Position numbers and translations under genes: made by a program
NCBI RefSeq assembly: GCF_025506335.1
Contig: NZ_JANZYO010000004.1
Location: forward strand, 248,001-312,000
Direction: 5' to 3'
DNA: 64,000 nt
DNA from: Mumia quercus
Lineage (GTDB): Bacteria; Actinomycetota; Actinomycetes; Propionibacteriales; Nocardioidaceae
Notes under the pieces: model-generated
The model's database searches: none
The model's input: only the letters and a program-made list of their open reading frames with translations
What the model was told of the DNA's origin: nothing
Shown: positions 24,207-32,046 of the stretch, piece after piece
Layout: each line of letters opens with the position of its first letter
Position numbering within the stretch: position 1 is the first letter of the stretch

Positions 24207-25646
24207 TCACGCCGGCGCCGGCACCTCGTACGGGATGCGGACGGTGAACCGGGTGTCACCGGGCTCGGACTCCACACGCAGGTCGCCGTGGTGCTTCTTC
24301 ACGACGATGCGCCAGGAGATGTCGAGGCCCAGGCCGGTCCCCTCGCCGACCGGCTTCGTGGTGAAGAACGGCTCGAAGATGCGCCCCCGTACGTCGGCGG
24401 GGATGCCGGGTCCGGTGTCGGCGACCTCGACCTCGCACCAGTCCTCGACCCGGCGCGTGCTGATCGTGAGCGTGCCCGAGCCTTTCATCGCCTGGACCGC
24501 GTTGACGATCAGGTTGGTCCAGACCTGGTTCATCTCCGCGGCGTACATCGGCACCGGGGCGATCGTCCGGTCGTAGCGCTTGACGACCTCGATCCCACCC
24601 AGCTTCTTCTGGAGCATCACCAAGGTCGCGTCGATCAGCTCGTGCACGTCGGTGCGCACGAACGGCGCCCGGTCGAGCTGCGAGTACTGCTTGGCAGCGT
24701 CGACCAGGGTCGACACCCGGGTCGTCGCGTCCTCGATCTCGGCCATCAGCTCCTCGGTCTCGAGCGCGTACGCGAGCCAGCGCACCGCGCCGGGAAGCAC
24801 CTCAGCATCGACCTGGGACGCGGCGTGGTCCAGCCAGGTCTCGTCGATCCCGGCGGAGACGAGGACCGCCGCGACCTCCCACCCCCGCTCGACGTCGTGG
24901 TCGTCGAGCCAGTCGGTGATCCGGTCCTCGAGGTCGGACGACTCGAGCGCGCCCAGCGCGTCGGCAGCGACCGCCTGCCCCCGCCGGGTCAGTGCGTCTT
25001 CCTGGAGCTGCATCAAGGTCGCGATCGTCGCGCGGTCGTACGGCCCCTCGGCGATCAGGGCGAGCTTGTGGCGCATGGCCGCGACCCGCTCGCGCAGGGT
25101 CGCCGTCGCACGCACCGCGGCCGACGCGGGGTTGTTGAGCTCGTGGGTGAGGCCGGCCGAGAGCTGGCCGAGGGCCTGGAGCCGCTCCCGCTGGCCGATC
25201 GCGGCCTGGGTGTTGCGCTGCCCGAAGAAGAGGCCCTCGAGAAGGTGGACCGCCATCGGGAACCACTCGTTCATGAGCTTGGCGAAGTCTGCCGCATCGA
25301 GCACGAAGAACCGCGACGGCTGCAGGACCCGCGTCGAGCCGCCGTACCCCTCGGGGGCACGGTCGCCGAGGTACGCCGACCACGCGCCGGTGTAGACGCC
25401 GGGCTGCGAGGTCCGCGAGATCTCGACGTCGTCGCCACCGACGGTCCGGAAGAGGGCGATCTCACCCTCCAGCATCACGTAGAAGCACGTAGCCGGGTCG
25501 CCCTCGCGGGTCAGCCAGCCGGGCTCGGCGTGCTCGACGTACCCGTGCTCGCACAGCCAGGCGAGCTGCCAGTCCTCGAGGTGCTCGAAGAGAAACATCG
25601 TGCGCAGCTCGGCCACCTCGCACGGGAGGCGTTCGGGGGCGCTCAC
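24207..25646 (-). CDS. Sensor histidine kinase with cyclic-nucleotide-binding-like domain
   Basis: A 479-residue soluble kinase. The N-terminal cNMP/CRP-like beta-barrel (about 18-130, LTREGDPATCFYVMLEGEIALFR) replaces a transmembrane sensor. The dimerisation helix carries the H-box QLSAGLTHELNNP with His168. A long helical insert spans about 185-330. The HATPase_c domain has N-box MNQVWTNLIVNAVQAM, G1 VADTGPGIP, F-box FEPFFTTK and G2 GEGTGLGLDIS. Its start overlaps the stop of the upstream response-regulator/reductase fusion by 4 bp, so the two should be made together and act as partners. The signal is unknown; a cyclic nucleotide or redox cue is possible. Confidence 0.88.
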   Translation of the reverse strand: MSAPERLPCEVAELRTMFLFEHLEDWQLAWLCEHGYVEHAEPGWLTREGDPATCFYVMLEGEIALFRTVGGDDVEISRTSQPGVYTGAWSAYLGDRAPEGYGGSTRVLQPSRFFVLDAADFAKLMNEWFPMAVHLLEGLFFGQRNTQAAIGQRERLQALGQLSAGLTHELNNPASAAVRATATLRERVAAMRHKLALIAEGPYDRATIATLMQLQEDALTRRGQAVAADALGALESSDLEDRITDWLDDHDVERGWEVAAVLVSAGIDETWLDHAASQVDAEVLPGAVRWLAYALETEELMAEIEDATTRVSTLVDAAKQYSQLDRAPFVRTDVHELIDATLVMLQKKLGGIEVVKRYDRTIAPVPMYAAEMNQVWTNLIVNAVQAMKGSGTLTISTRRVEDWCEVEVADTGPGIPADVRGRIFEPFFTTKPVGEGTGLGLDISWRIVVKKHHGDLRVESEPGDTRFTVRIPYEVPAPA

Positions 25647-27331
25647 AGCTGCTCCAGGTAGCGGTGCACGAGCATCACGGCCATCGCGCCCTCGCCGACC
25701 GCGGACGCCACCCGCTTGGCCGACTCGGCACGGACGTCGCCGGCGGCGAAGATCCCGGGGACGCTGCTCTCCAGGTGGTACGGCGGGCGGTCGAGCGGCC
25801 AGCCCGGCGGCGGCGCACCGTCGCGCAGCAGGTCGGGACCGGTGGTCACGAACCCGTACGGGTCACGGACGACGACGCCGTCGAGCCACTCGGTGCGCGG
25901 TACCGCGCCGATGAAGACGAACAGCCAGCCGCAGGGGACGGTGGTGGTCTCGTCGGTCGCGACGTCGCGCAGCACGATGCCCTCGAGGTGACCCTCCCCG
26001 CAGGCCTCGGCGACGACGGTCGACGTCCTCACGCTGATCCGCGGGTGCGCCTCGACCTGCTCGACGAGGTACGCCGACATCGACTGCGTCAGCGACGTCC
26101 CCCGGACGAGGATCGTCACGCTGCGCGCCTCGCGCGCGAGCGCGAGCGCGGCCTGACCTGCAGAGTTGGCGCCTCCCACGACGTACACGTCCTGGTCCGC
26201 GCACGCTGCGGCGTTCGTGAGCGCCGACCCGTAGTAGAGGCCACGTCCCGACATCGCGTCGAGCCGCGGCCCTTCGAGGCGCCGGTACGACACCCCGCCG
26301 GCGAGGATCACCGTCTGCGCGTCGATGCTGCTGCCGTCGGCGAAGCGTACGGAGCGGGCCGCGCCGTTGACCTCCAGTCCGACCGCGTCACGCGTGGTGA
26401 CGAGCTCGGCGCCGAACTTCAGCGCCTGGCGCCGCGCACGCTCGGTCAGCTGCGCGCCCGAGACGCCGTCGGGGAACCCGAGGTAGTTCTCGATGCGTGA
26501 GCTCTGGCCCGCCTGGCCGCCTGTCGCCGTCCGCTCGACGAGCACCGTCCGCAGGCCCTCGGACGCCCCGTACAGAGCGGCGCTGAGACCCGCCGGTCCC
26601 CCGCCCACGACGACGACGTCGTAGAAGTCCTCGCTGGGCCGGGTCACGAGTCCCACCCGCTCGCCGAGGACCGCGTCGGTCGGCGCGACGAGGACGTCTC
26701 CGGCCGGGGTGACGACGACGGGCAGCTCCGGCTCGTCGAGCTCGGCAGCCTTGAGCAGCGCCCGGGCCTCCGACGAGTCGGTGGAGAACCACCGGTACGC
26801 CACCTGGTTGCGCGCCAGGAACTCCCGCACCGCCGACGAGCGCGCGGACCAGCGGTGGCCGATCAGCTTGGTCTCGGCGACCGGGTGGCGCTCGACCCTC
26901 GACCAGGCGTCGAGCTGGTCGTCGATCACCGGGTAGAGCTTCTCCTCGGGCGGGTCCCACGGCTTGAGGAGGTAGTGGTCGAGGTCGACGAGGTTGATCG
27001 CGTCGATGGCCGCGTCGGTGTCGGCGTACGCGGTGACGAGCACGCGCCGCGCGACCGGGAACAGGTCTATCGCCTGCTCCAGGAACTCGATGCCGGTCAT
27101 CAGGGGCATGCGGTGGTCGGCGAGGATCACGGCGACCTCCTCACCGCGCAGCCGGAGCTCTTTGAGCGCGTCGAGCGCGGCCGGACCCGACTCCGCACGC
27201 ACGATGCGGTAGTCGTCGCCGTACCTTCGCCGCAGGTCGCGGGCGAGCGCACGGGAGACGGCAGGGTCGTCGTCGACGGTCAGGAGTGCGGCGCGGGCGG
27301 ACTGGTCTCGCGCGGCCGGAGACTGCACCAT
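25643..27331 (-). CDS. Fused response regulator / thioredoxin-reductase-like flavoprotein
   Basis: 562 residues. N-terminal receiver domain (about 14-135) with acidic VDDD (20-22), phosphoacceptor Asp72 in LADHRMP and Lys123 in LLKPWD. A small domain follows (about 150-225). The C-terminal half (about 235-562) is a thioredoxin-reductase-type FAD/NAD(P)H oxidoreductase: VVVVGGGPAGLSAALYGASEG, GGQAGQSSRIENYLGFPDGVSG, second Rossmann motif VYVVGGANSAGQAALALA and PGIFAAGDVRAESAKRVASAVGEGA. The redox CxxC of true thioredoxin reductases is missing: the segment reads YYGSALTNAAAC. The output may therefore be a flavin-based activity other than thioredoxin reduction. It overlaps its kinase gene by 4 bp. 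Confidence 0.88.
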   Translation of the reverse strand: MVQSPAARDQSARAALLTVDDDPAVSRALARDLRRRYGDDYRIVRAESGPAALDALKELRLRGEEVAVILADHRMPLMTGIEFLEQAIDLFPVARRVLVTAYADTDAAIDAINLVDLDHYLLKPWDPPEEKLYPVIDDQLDAWSRVERHPVAETKLIGHRWSARSSAVREFLARNQVAYRWFSTDSSEARALLKAAELDEPELPVVVTPAGDVLVAPTDAVLGERVGLVTRPSEDFYDVVVVGGGPAGLSAALYGASEGLRTVLVERTATGGQAGQSSRIENYLGFPDGVSGAQLTERARRQALKFGAELVTTRDAVGLEVNGAARSVRFADGSSIDAQTVILAGGVSYRRLEGPRLDAMSGRGLYYGSALTNAAACADQDVYVVGGANSAGQAALALAREARSVTILVRGTSLTQSMSAYLVEQVEAHPRISVRTSTVVAEACGEGHLEGIVLRDVATDETTTVPCGWLFVFIGAVPRTEWLDGVVVRDPYGFVTTGPDLLRDGAPPPGWPLDRPPYHLESSVPGIFAAGDVRAESAKRVASAVGEGAMAVMLVHRYLEQL

Positions 27332-27500
27332 GCGACGACAGTACGCCGCCGCTGGTCACGCGCGCGCGGGTTCAGGCGTTGGTGCATGGGTGGTCACGGC
27401 GAGCCGCTCGGTGACCACCCACGTACCGATGCGTCGGGCCCGGGTCGCGCGCGGCCCCCTTCCGGCGCGCCGACGGTGGTCCCCGGTGAGGCCATCGAGC

Positions 27501-27522
27501 GTTCACCGCGTGTTCGTGTCAC
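27501..27522 (+). promoter_or_regulatory. Possible PHO box upstream of phoX
   Basis: Two adjacent 11-nt units, GTTCACCGCGT and GTTCGTGTCAC, resemble the direct-repeat PhoP box of actinobacteria (GTTCACC-like units). They lie 28 bp upstream of a TAGCGT -10-like element (27551-27556). The second unit matches weakly. Confidence 0.35.
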
Positions 27523-27590
27523 CGTCGGGGCGCTGTCGCTCCGGATTCCTAGCGTGCCACCGTCCGACATCGACGACGCCAGGAGCACAC

Positions 27591-29660
27591 GTGCCTTCAC
27601 TGCTTCCGTTCCTCAGCCCCGGCCGCTCCGGATCGCCGTGCGCGTCCGGGCGCGCGGCCCTGACCTGCCGCATGCGCTGCGGCGACGCCTGCGCCCACGA
27701 CGCGCCCAACACCTCCGACAACGCGTACTTCGGTGACGTCGCCACCGCGATGTCGCGCCGCGGCCTGCTGCGCACCGGAGCGGTGGTCGGTGCCGGCGCC
27801 GCGGCTGCCGGCCTCGCGCTCGCGACGGCCGCCCCTGCTGCGGCTGCCCCTGCCGTACCCGCGAAGGGCCGGCCGGGCGGCCCGGGCGCCGGGACCGGCA
27901 AGGGTCTCGACTTCGTCCCCGTCGCGCCGAACACCCGGGACCAGGTCACCGTCCCGCCGGGGTACGCCCAGGCCGTCGTGATGGCGTGGGGAGACCCGCT
28001 CTTCCGCGGCACGCCGGCGTTCGACGTGGACCGCCAGAGCGCGGCCGCGCAGAAGAAGCAGTTCGGCTACAACAACGACTTCCTCGGCCTGCTGCCGCTG
28101 GGGCGCGGGCAGTACCTCATGGTCGTCAACCACGAGTACACCAGCGAGCAGCTGATGCACCGCGGGTACGACGCCGCGCACCCGACGCGCGAACAGGTCG
28201 AGATCGGCTGGGCCGCGCACGGTCTGAGCGTGGTCGTCGTGGAGGAGGAGCGCGGAACCGGCGCGCTCAAGCCCGTCGTCGGCCACCGGCTGAACCGACG
28301 CCTGCACACCCAGAGCACCTTCGAGCTGACGGGCCCGGTCGCCGGGCACGCGCTCGTGCGCACGAAGGCCGACCCGCGGGGCCGCACCGTGCTCGGCACG
28401 CTCAACAACTGCGGCGGCGGGCTCACCCCGTGGGGCACGTGGCTGACGGCGGAGGAGAACTTCAACCAGTACTTCGCCAACGGCTCGTCGGTCACCGACG
28501 CCACCGTGCTCGCCCGGCTCAAGCGGTACGGCGCGGCCGGCTCCGCGACCGAGCGCAAGTGGGAACGCTTCGACGACCGCTTCGACCTCACCAAGGAGCC
28601 GAACGAGATCAACCGCTTCGGATGGATCGTCGAGGTCGACCCGTACGACCCGACGTCGACGCCGAAGAAGCGCACCGCGCTCGGTCGCTTCAAGCACGAG
28701 GCCGCGGAGCCACAGCTCACCAAGGACGGCCGCGTCGCGATGTACATGGGCGACGACGAGCGCTTCGACTACCTCTACAAGTTCGTCTCCGACGGCAAGG
28801 TGGCACGCGGGGCGGACGACGCCGCGCGACGCCGCAACCGCGACGTGCTCGACAGCGGCACGCTGTACGTCGCCCGCTTCCTCGGCAACTCCTCGGTGGC
28901 CGAGATCGACGGTACGGGCGCGTTGCCGAGCGACGGTGCGTTCGACGGCGCCGGCGTGTGGGTGCCCCTCGTCAGCGGCACCACCTCGTACGTGAAGGGC
29001 ATGACCGCCGAGGAGGTGCTGCTGTTCACCCGCCAGGCGGCCGACATCGTGGGCGCGACCAAGATGGACCGTCCCGAGGACGTCGAGCCGAGCCCCCAGA
29101 CGGGCAAGGTCTACGTCGCGCTGACGAACAACTCCAACCGCGGGGCGGCCGGGCAGACCCCCGCCGACGAGACGAACCCGCGCAACGCCAACAAGCACGG
29201 GCACGTCCTGGAGCTGACCGAGCTCGACGACGACGGGGCGTCGACGGCGTTCACGTGGAACCTGCTCCTCGTCTGCGGGGACCCGAAGGACCCGAACACC
29301 TACTGGGGCGGCTTCGACCCGCGGCGCGTCTCGCCGATCTCGTGCCCCGACAACGTCGCGTTCGACCCGCACGGCAACCTGTGGATCTCGACCGACGGCA
29401 ACGCGCTGGGCTCGCACGACGGCCTGTTCGCAGTGCCGCTGGAGGGCAGGAACCGCGGCCAGGTCAAGCAGTTCCTCACCGTCCCGACGGGCGCCGAGAC
29501 GTGCGGGCCGTGGATCGACTCCGACCGCGTGATGGTGTGCGTCCAGCACCCGGGTGAGAAGGACGGCGCGAGCGTCGACGCGCCGGCCTCGCAGTGGCCC
29601 GACGGCCCCGGCTCGGTGCCGCGCCCCGGCGTCGTGGCCGTCTGGCCGAGGCGGCGCTGA
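27591..29660 (+). CDS. phoX: PhoX-family alkaline phosphatase, Tat-exported
   Basis: A 689-residue DUF839/PhoX protein that would hydrolyse phosphate monoesters outside the cell; the family uses calcium and iron. A twin-arginine signal, SRRGLLRTGAVVGAGAAAAGLALA, starts near residue 53 after an N-terminal extension typical of streptomycete-like PhoX (ALTCRMRCGDACAHDAPNTSDNAYFGDV). The catalytic part contains NNDFLGLLPL, VNHEYTSEQLM, GTWLTAEENFNQYF, GWIVEVDPYDPTSTPKKRTALGRFKHEAA, KMDRPEDVEPSP and SCPDNVAFDPHGNLWISTDGN. GTG at 27591 with AGGAG (27581-27585). A longer in-frame extension upstream lacks a start signal. A PHO-box-like sequence upstream suggests phosphate control. Confidence 0.9.
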   Translation: MPSLLPFLSPGRSGSPCASGRAALTCRMRCGDACAHDAPNTSDNAYFGDVATAMSRRGLLRTGAVVGAGAAAAGLALATAAPAAAAPAVPAKGRPGGPGAGTGKGLDFVPVAPNTRDQVTVPPGYAQAVVMAWGDPLFRGTPAFDVDRQSAAAQKKQFGYNNDFLGLLPLGRGQYLMVVNHEYTSEQLMHRGYDAAHPTREQVEIGWAAHGLSVVVVEEERGTGALKPVVGHRLNRRLHTQSTFELTGPVAGHALVRTKADPRGRTVLGTLNNCGGGLTPWGTWLTAEENFNQYFANGSSVTDATVLARLKRYGAAGSATERKWERFDDRFDLTKEPNEINRFGWIVEVDPYDPTSTPKKRTALGRFKHEAAEPQLTKDGRVAMYMGDDERFDYLYKFVSDGKVARGADDAARRRNRDVLDSGTLYVARFLGNSSVAEIDGTGALPSDGAFDGAGVWVPLVSGTTSYVKGMTAEEVLLFTRQAADIVGATKMDRPEDVEPSPQTGKVYVALTNNSNRGAAGQTPADETNPRNANKHGHVLELTELDDDGASTAFTWNLLLVCGDPKDPNTYWGGFDPRRVSPISCPDNVAFDPHGNLWISTDGNALGSHDGLFAVPLEGRNRGQVKQFLTVPTGAETCGPWIDSDRVMVCVQHPGEKDGASVDAPASQWPDGPGSVPRPGVVAVWPRRR

Positions 29661-29682
29661 GCACCCTCCCGTTTGCGGAGGC

Positions 29683-29718
29683 GGGGTCGGTTGACCGGCG
29701 GTTCGGTCAGCCGACCCC
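29683..29718. terminator. Bidirectional terminator-like hairpin between phoX and the ZIP-like gene
   Basis: GGGGTCGGTTGACC-ggcggttc-GGTCAGCCGACCCC forms a 14-bp stem with one G-T pair and an 8-nt loop. It sits between two convergent genes and includes the last codons and stop of the minus-strand gene. Confidence 0.7.
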
Positions 29719-30426
29719 GACGAGCGCGACGCTCCACGCGAACCCGGCGACCACCGGCAGCGCGCACAGCACGCCCAGCCGCGCGTAGGAGGTCGGGACG
29801 AGGTGCGCGACGATGTCGGAGAGGACGACACCGGCGGCCAGCGACAGGAAGACCGCGACGAGGTTGCCGGCCGTCGACGACACGATCAGGTGAGCCACCA
29901 CGGCCACCAGCGCGCCGTACCCGATGAGCGCGGTCCAGGTCTGCATCACCCGCCGCCGGCGTACGCCCTCCTCGCGCAGCACCGCGGTGGCGACGGCACC
30001 CTCGGGGATGCCGCAGAGGAACACGGCGACGATCACCGCGAGGCTCACGCCGTGCCCGTGCAGCGCGCCGACGATGACCACGACCTCCGAGGCCACCGCG
30101 AGCAGCAGCGTCGCGAACCGGTGCTGCACCGGAGGAGGGCCGGTGGCGGAGTCAGCCATCGCCTGGCGGAGGCCGCCACGCCCGGCGAGCACGCTGCCCG
30201 CGAGCACCGCCCCCGCGAACAGGCCTCCGGCGACGAAGAACGGGCGGCCGGCGTGCGCCCCGGCCTCGTCCACCAGCTCGTACGCGACCGCGCCGATCAG
30301 CGCTCCAGCACCGAAACCAGCGCCCAGGGCCACCCACGCGGGACGCGGGTGACGGACGACCGCCAGCAGGCCACCGATCAGGAAGGACGACGAGGCGACC
30401 GCACCCCAGAGCACCGCTACGAGCAT
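29707..30426 (-). CDS. ZIP-like membrane protein, possible metal transporter
   Basis: A 239-residue integral membrane protein with about eight hydrophobic helices. Layout and the segment FLCGIPEGAVATAVLREEGVRRRRV recall transmembrane helix 4 of ZIP metal transporters, but the usual HN(F/I)PEG histidine is a cysteine or glycine here. Only LHGHG and VAHLIV offer histidines. Metal transport is therefore tentative. A start at 30444 (MWDCRTM) is also possible. It is divergent from the GAP-like gene and convergent with phoX, with a terminator hairpin between. Confidence 0.55.
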   Translation of the reverse strand: MLVAVLWGAVASSSFLIGGLLAVVRHPRPAWVALGAGFGAGALIGAVAYELVDEAGAHAGRPFFVAGGLFAGAVLAGSVLAGRGGLRQAMADSATGPPPVQHRFATLLLAVASEVVVIVGALHGHGVSLAVIVAVFLCGIPEGAVATAVLREEGVRRRRVMQTWTALIGYGALVAVVAHLIVSSTAGNLVAVFLSLAAGVVLSDIVAHLVPTSYARLGVLCALPVVAGFAWSVALVGVG

Positions 30427-30552
30427 GGTGCGACAGTCCCACATCCGGGGGCCCTCCGCCGCCGGTCGGCCACCTTCCCCCTACCAAAGGCGGAGGCGGC
30501 CCTGGACGTCGGACGGATGCGGCGCCGGCAGCCGCGCGGCGACGCTGGAGCG

Positions 30553-31257
30553 GTGACACTCACGCTCGCCGGTCTCCTGCTCGTGCTGGCGCTGGTCGAC
30601 AGCACCAGCATCGGCACGCTGATCGTTCCCATGTGGCTCCTCCTCGCGACCGGCCGTAGGGGCGTGGGGAAGGTCGTGCTCTACCTGGTGACGATCGGTG
30701 CCTTCTACCTCGCGCTCGGGCTCGTCCTCGCTGCCGGGGCCCGGGCCGCGTTCGTCGCGCTCGGGGACGCCCTCGACTCGCCTGCCGTGTCCGTCGCCGC
30801 GGTGGTCGTCGGCGTCGCCCTCGTGTGGTGGAGCTACCGGATCGACCCCAAGACCAAGGCGAAGCGGGGCGAGGATCCGCACGCCGCAGCCAGGCGGTGG
30901 CACGCCCGGATCTCGACGGCCCTCGGCTCGACCCGCGGCGTCGTGGTGCTCGCCCTGGTGGCGGGCCTGCTCGAGGCAGCCAGCATGGTGCCGTACCTCG
31001 CCGCGATCGGTGCGCTGTCGGCCGCCGACCTCGGCGTGGCGAGCACCGTGACGGCCCTGACGGCCTACTGCCTGGTGATGATCGCACCCGCGCTGGTGCT
31101 GGTGGTGCTGCGCGTCCTCGCTGCGCGGTGGGTGGACCGGCCGCTGGAGCGGCTCGCCGCCTGGGCCGAGCGCAGCGCGGCCTCCGCGACGGCCTGGACG
31201 GTCGGGATCGTCGGCGTGCTGATCGGTCTCCAAGGGCTGGGCGGGCTGGCCGGATGA
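30553..31257 (+). CDS. GAP/Sap-family membrane protein
   Basis: About 234 residues with six hydrophobic segments. The start LLLVLALVDSTSIGTLIVPMWLLLATG and the central KTKAKRGEDPHAAARRWHARI cytoplasmic loop fit the GAP (Sap, sulfolipid-addressing-like) family, which relates to LysE-type exporters and is linked to peptidoglycolipid export in mycobacteria. GTG at 30553 is chosen so the first helix lies at the N-terminus; an ATG at 30517 is in frame. The long open frame further upstream is the shadow of the ZIP-like gene. Function is unproven. Confidence 0.65.
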   Translation: MTLTLAGLLLVLALVDSTSIGTLIVPMWLLLATGRRGVGKVVLYLVTIGAFYLALGLVLAAGARAAFVALGDALDSPAVSVAAVVVGVALVWWSYRIDPKTKAKRGEDPHAAARRWHARISTALGSTRGVVVLALVAGLLEAASMVPYLAAIGALSAADLGVASTVTALTAYCLVMIAPALVLVVLRVLAARWVDRPLERLAAWAERSAASATAWTVGIVGVLIGLQGLGGLAG

Positions 31258-31280
31258 GCGCCCGCGATCTGCGGGCGGAC

Positions 31281-31292
31281 TAGCCTGTGCCC
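31281..31292 (+). promoter_or_regulatory. Leaderless promoter of the first DUF1707 gene
   Basis: TAGCCT (31281-31286) lies 6 nt upstream of the ATG at 31293. No Shine-Dalgarno sequence is present, so initiation is probably leaderless. Confidence 0.5.
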
Positions 31293-31916
31293 ATGGAGCA
31301 GCCCCACGACCCTGCCTCGCGGATGCGGGTCTCCGACGCCGACCGCGAGCAGGTGGCCGAGATGCTGCGGACCGCCGCCGGTGAGGGACGCATCGACACC
31401 GACGAGCTCGACGAACGCCTCGGCGCCGCGTACTCCGCGAAGACCTTCGCCGACCTCGCGCCGCTGGTCGAGGACCTGCCGGGGACCCCTCCGTACGCGC
31501 CACCGTTGCCCGTGTCTCCCGCGCCCACCACGCAGCCTGCCCAGCGGACCAACGCCATCGACCCGAGGGGCGGGCGGCAGAGCGAGACCGGCGTCGCGAT
31601 CATGAGCGGCTACGAGCGGCGCGGCGACTGGCTCGTCCCGCAGCACCTCACCGTGACCGCGGTGATGGGAGGTGCCCACCTCGACACCCGCCGCGCGCGC
31701 TTCAGCGGACCCGAGGTGACGATCACGGTCAACGCGGTGATGGGCGGCGCGGAGATCGTCGTCGCCCCTACTACCCGCGTGGTGATGGAGGGCATCGGCA
31801 TCATGGGCGGCTTCTCCGGCCCGAGGGACGACAGCGAGGTCCGTCCCGACGCGCCGACCCTGCGGGTCAAGGGGGTGGCGTTCTGGGGCGGCGTCACCGT
31901 CTCTCGCAAGGAGTAG
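31293..31916 (+). CDS. DUF1707 domain protein with LiaF-like C-terminal region
   Basis: A 207-residue soluble protein. The N-terminal DUF1707 domain (about 8-60) has the hallmark MRVSDADREQVAEMLRTAAGEGRIDTDELDERLGAAYSAKTFADLAPLVEDLP. A Pro-rich linker (about 65-100) follows, then a beta-helix-like region with repeated glycines (VTAVMGGAHLDTR, VNAVMGGAEIVV, GIGIMGGFSGP, GVAFWGGVTVSR) resembling the LiaF C-terminal domain used in envelope-stress signalling. The first methionine gives a leaderless start; GTG at 31287 is in frame. A paralogue with the same N-terminal domain is at 45348. The biochemical role is unknown. Confidence 0.85.
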   Translation: MEQPHDPASRMRVSDADREQVAEMLRTAAGEGRIDTDELDERLGAAYSAKTFADLAPLVEDLPGTPPYAPPLPVSPAPTTQPAQRTNAIDPRGGRQSETGVAIMSGYERRGDWLVPQHLTVTAVMGGAHLDTRRARFSGPEVTITVNAVMGGAEIVVAPTTRVVMEGIGIMGGFSGPRDDSEVRPDAPTLRVKGVAFWGGVTVSRKE

Positions 31917-32046
31917 CGTCCTTCGGTCCCGAAAACCGGTTGACCCGTGTGACATCCTGGACGGGCGATGAAGAACTGACACCGACCCTGCTCGCGTCCG
32001 AGGCCATCCGCCCGGCGAGCCCCTCCGGACCCCACGAGGTCTTTCG

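Noticed and set aside
27597-29831. A 744-codon minus-strand frame across phoX.
   Set aside because: Antisense shadow without domains. PhoX motifs on the plus strand are complete.
29803-30552. N-terminal extension of the GAP-like gene by 250 codons.
   Set aside because: It runs antisense through the ZIP-like gene, is low in complexity, and the family starts directly with a membrane helix.
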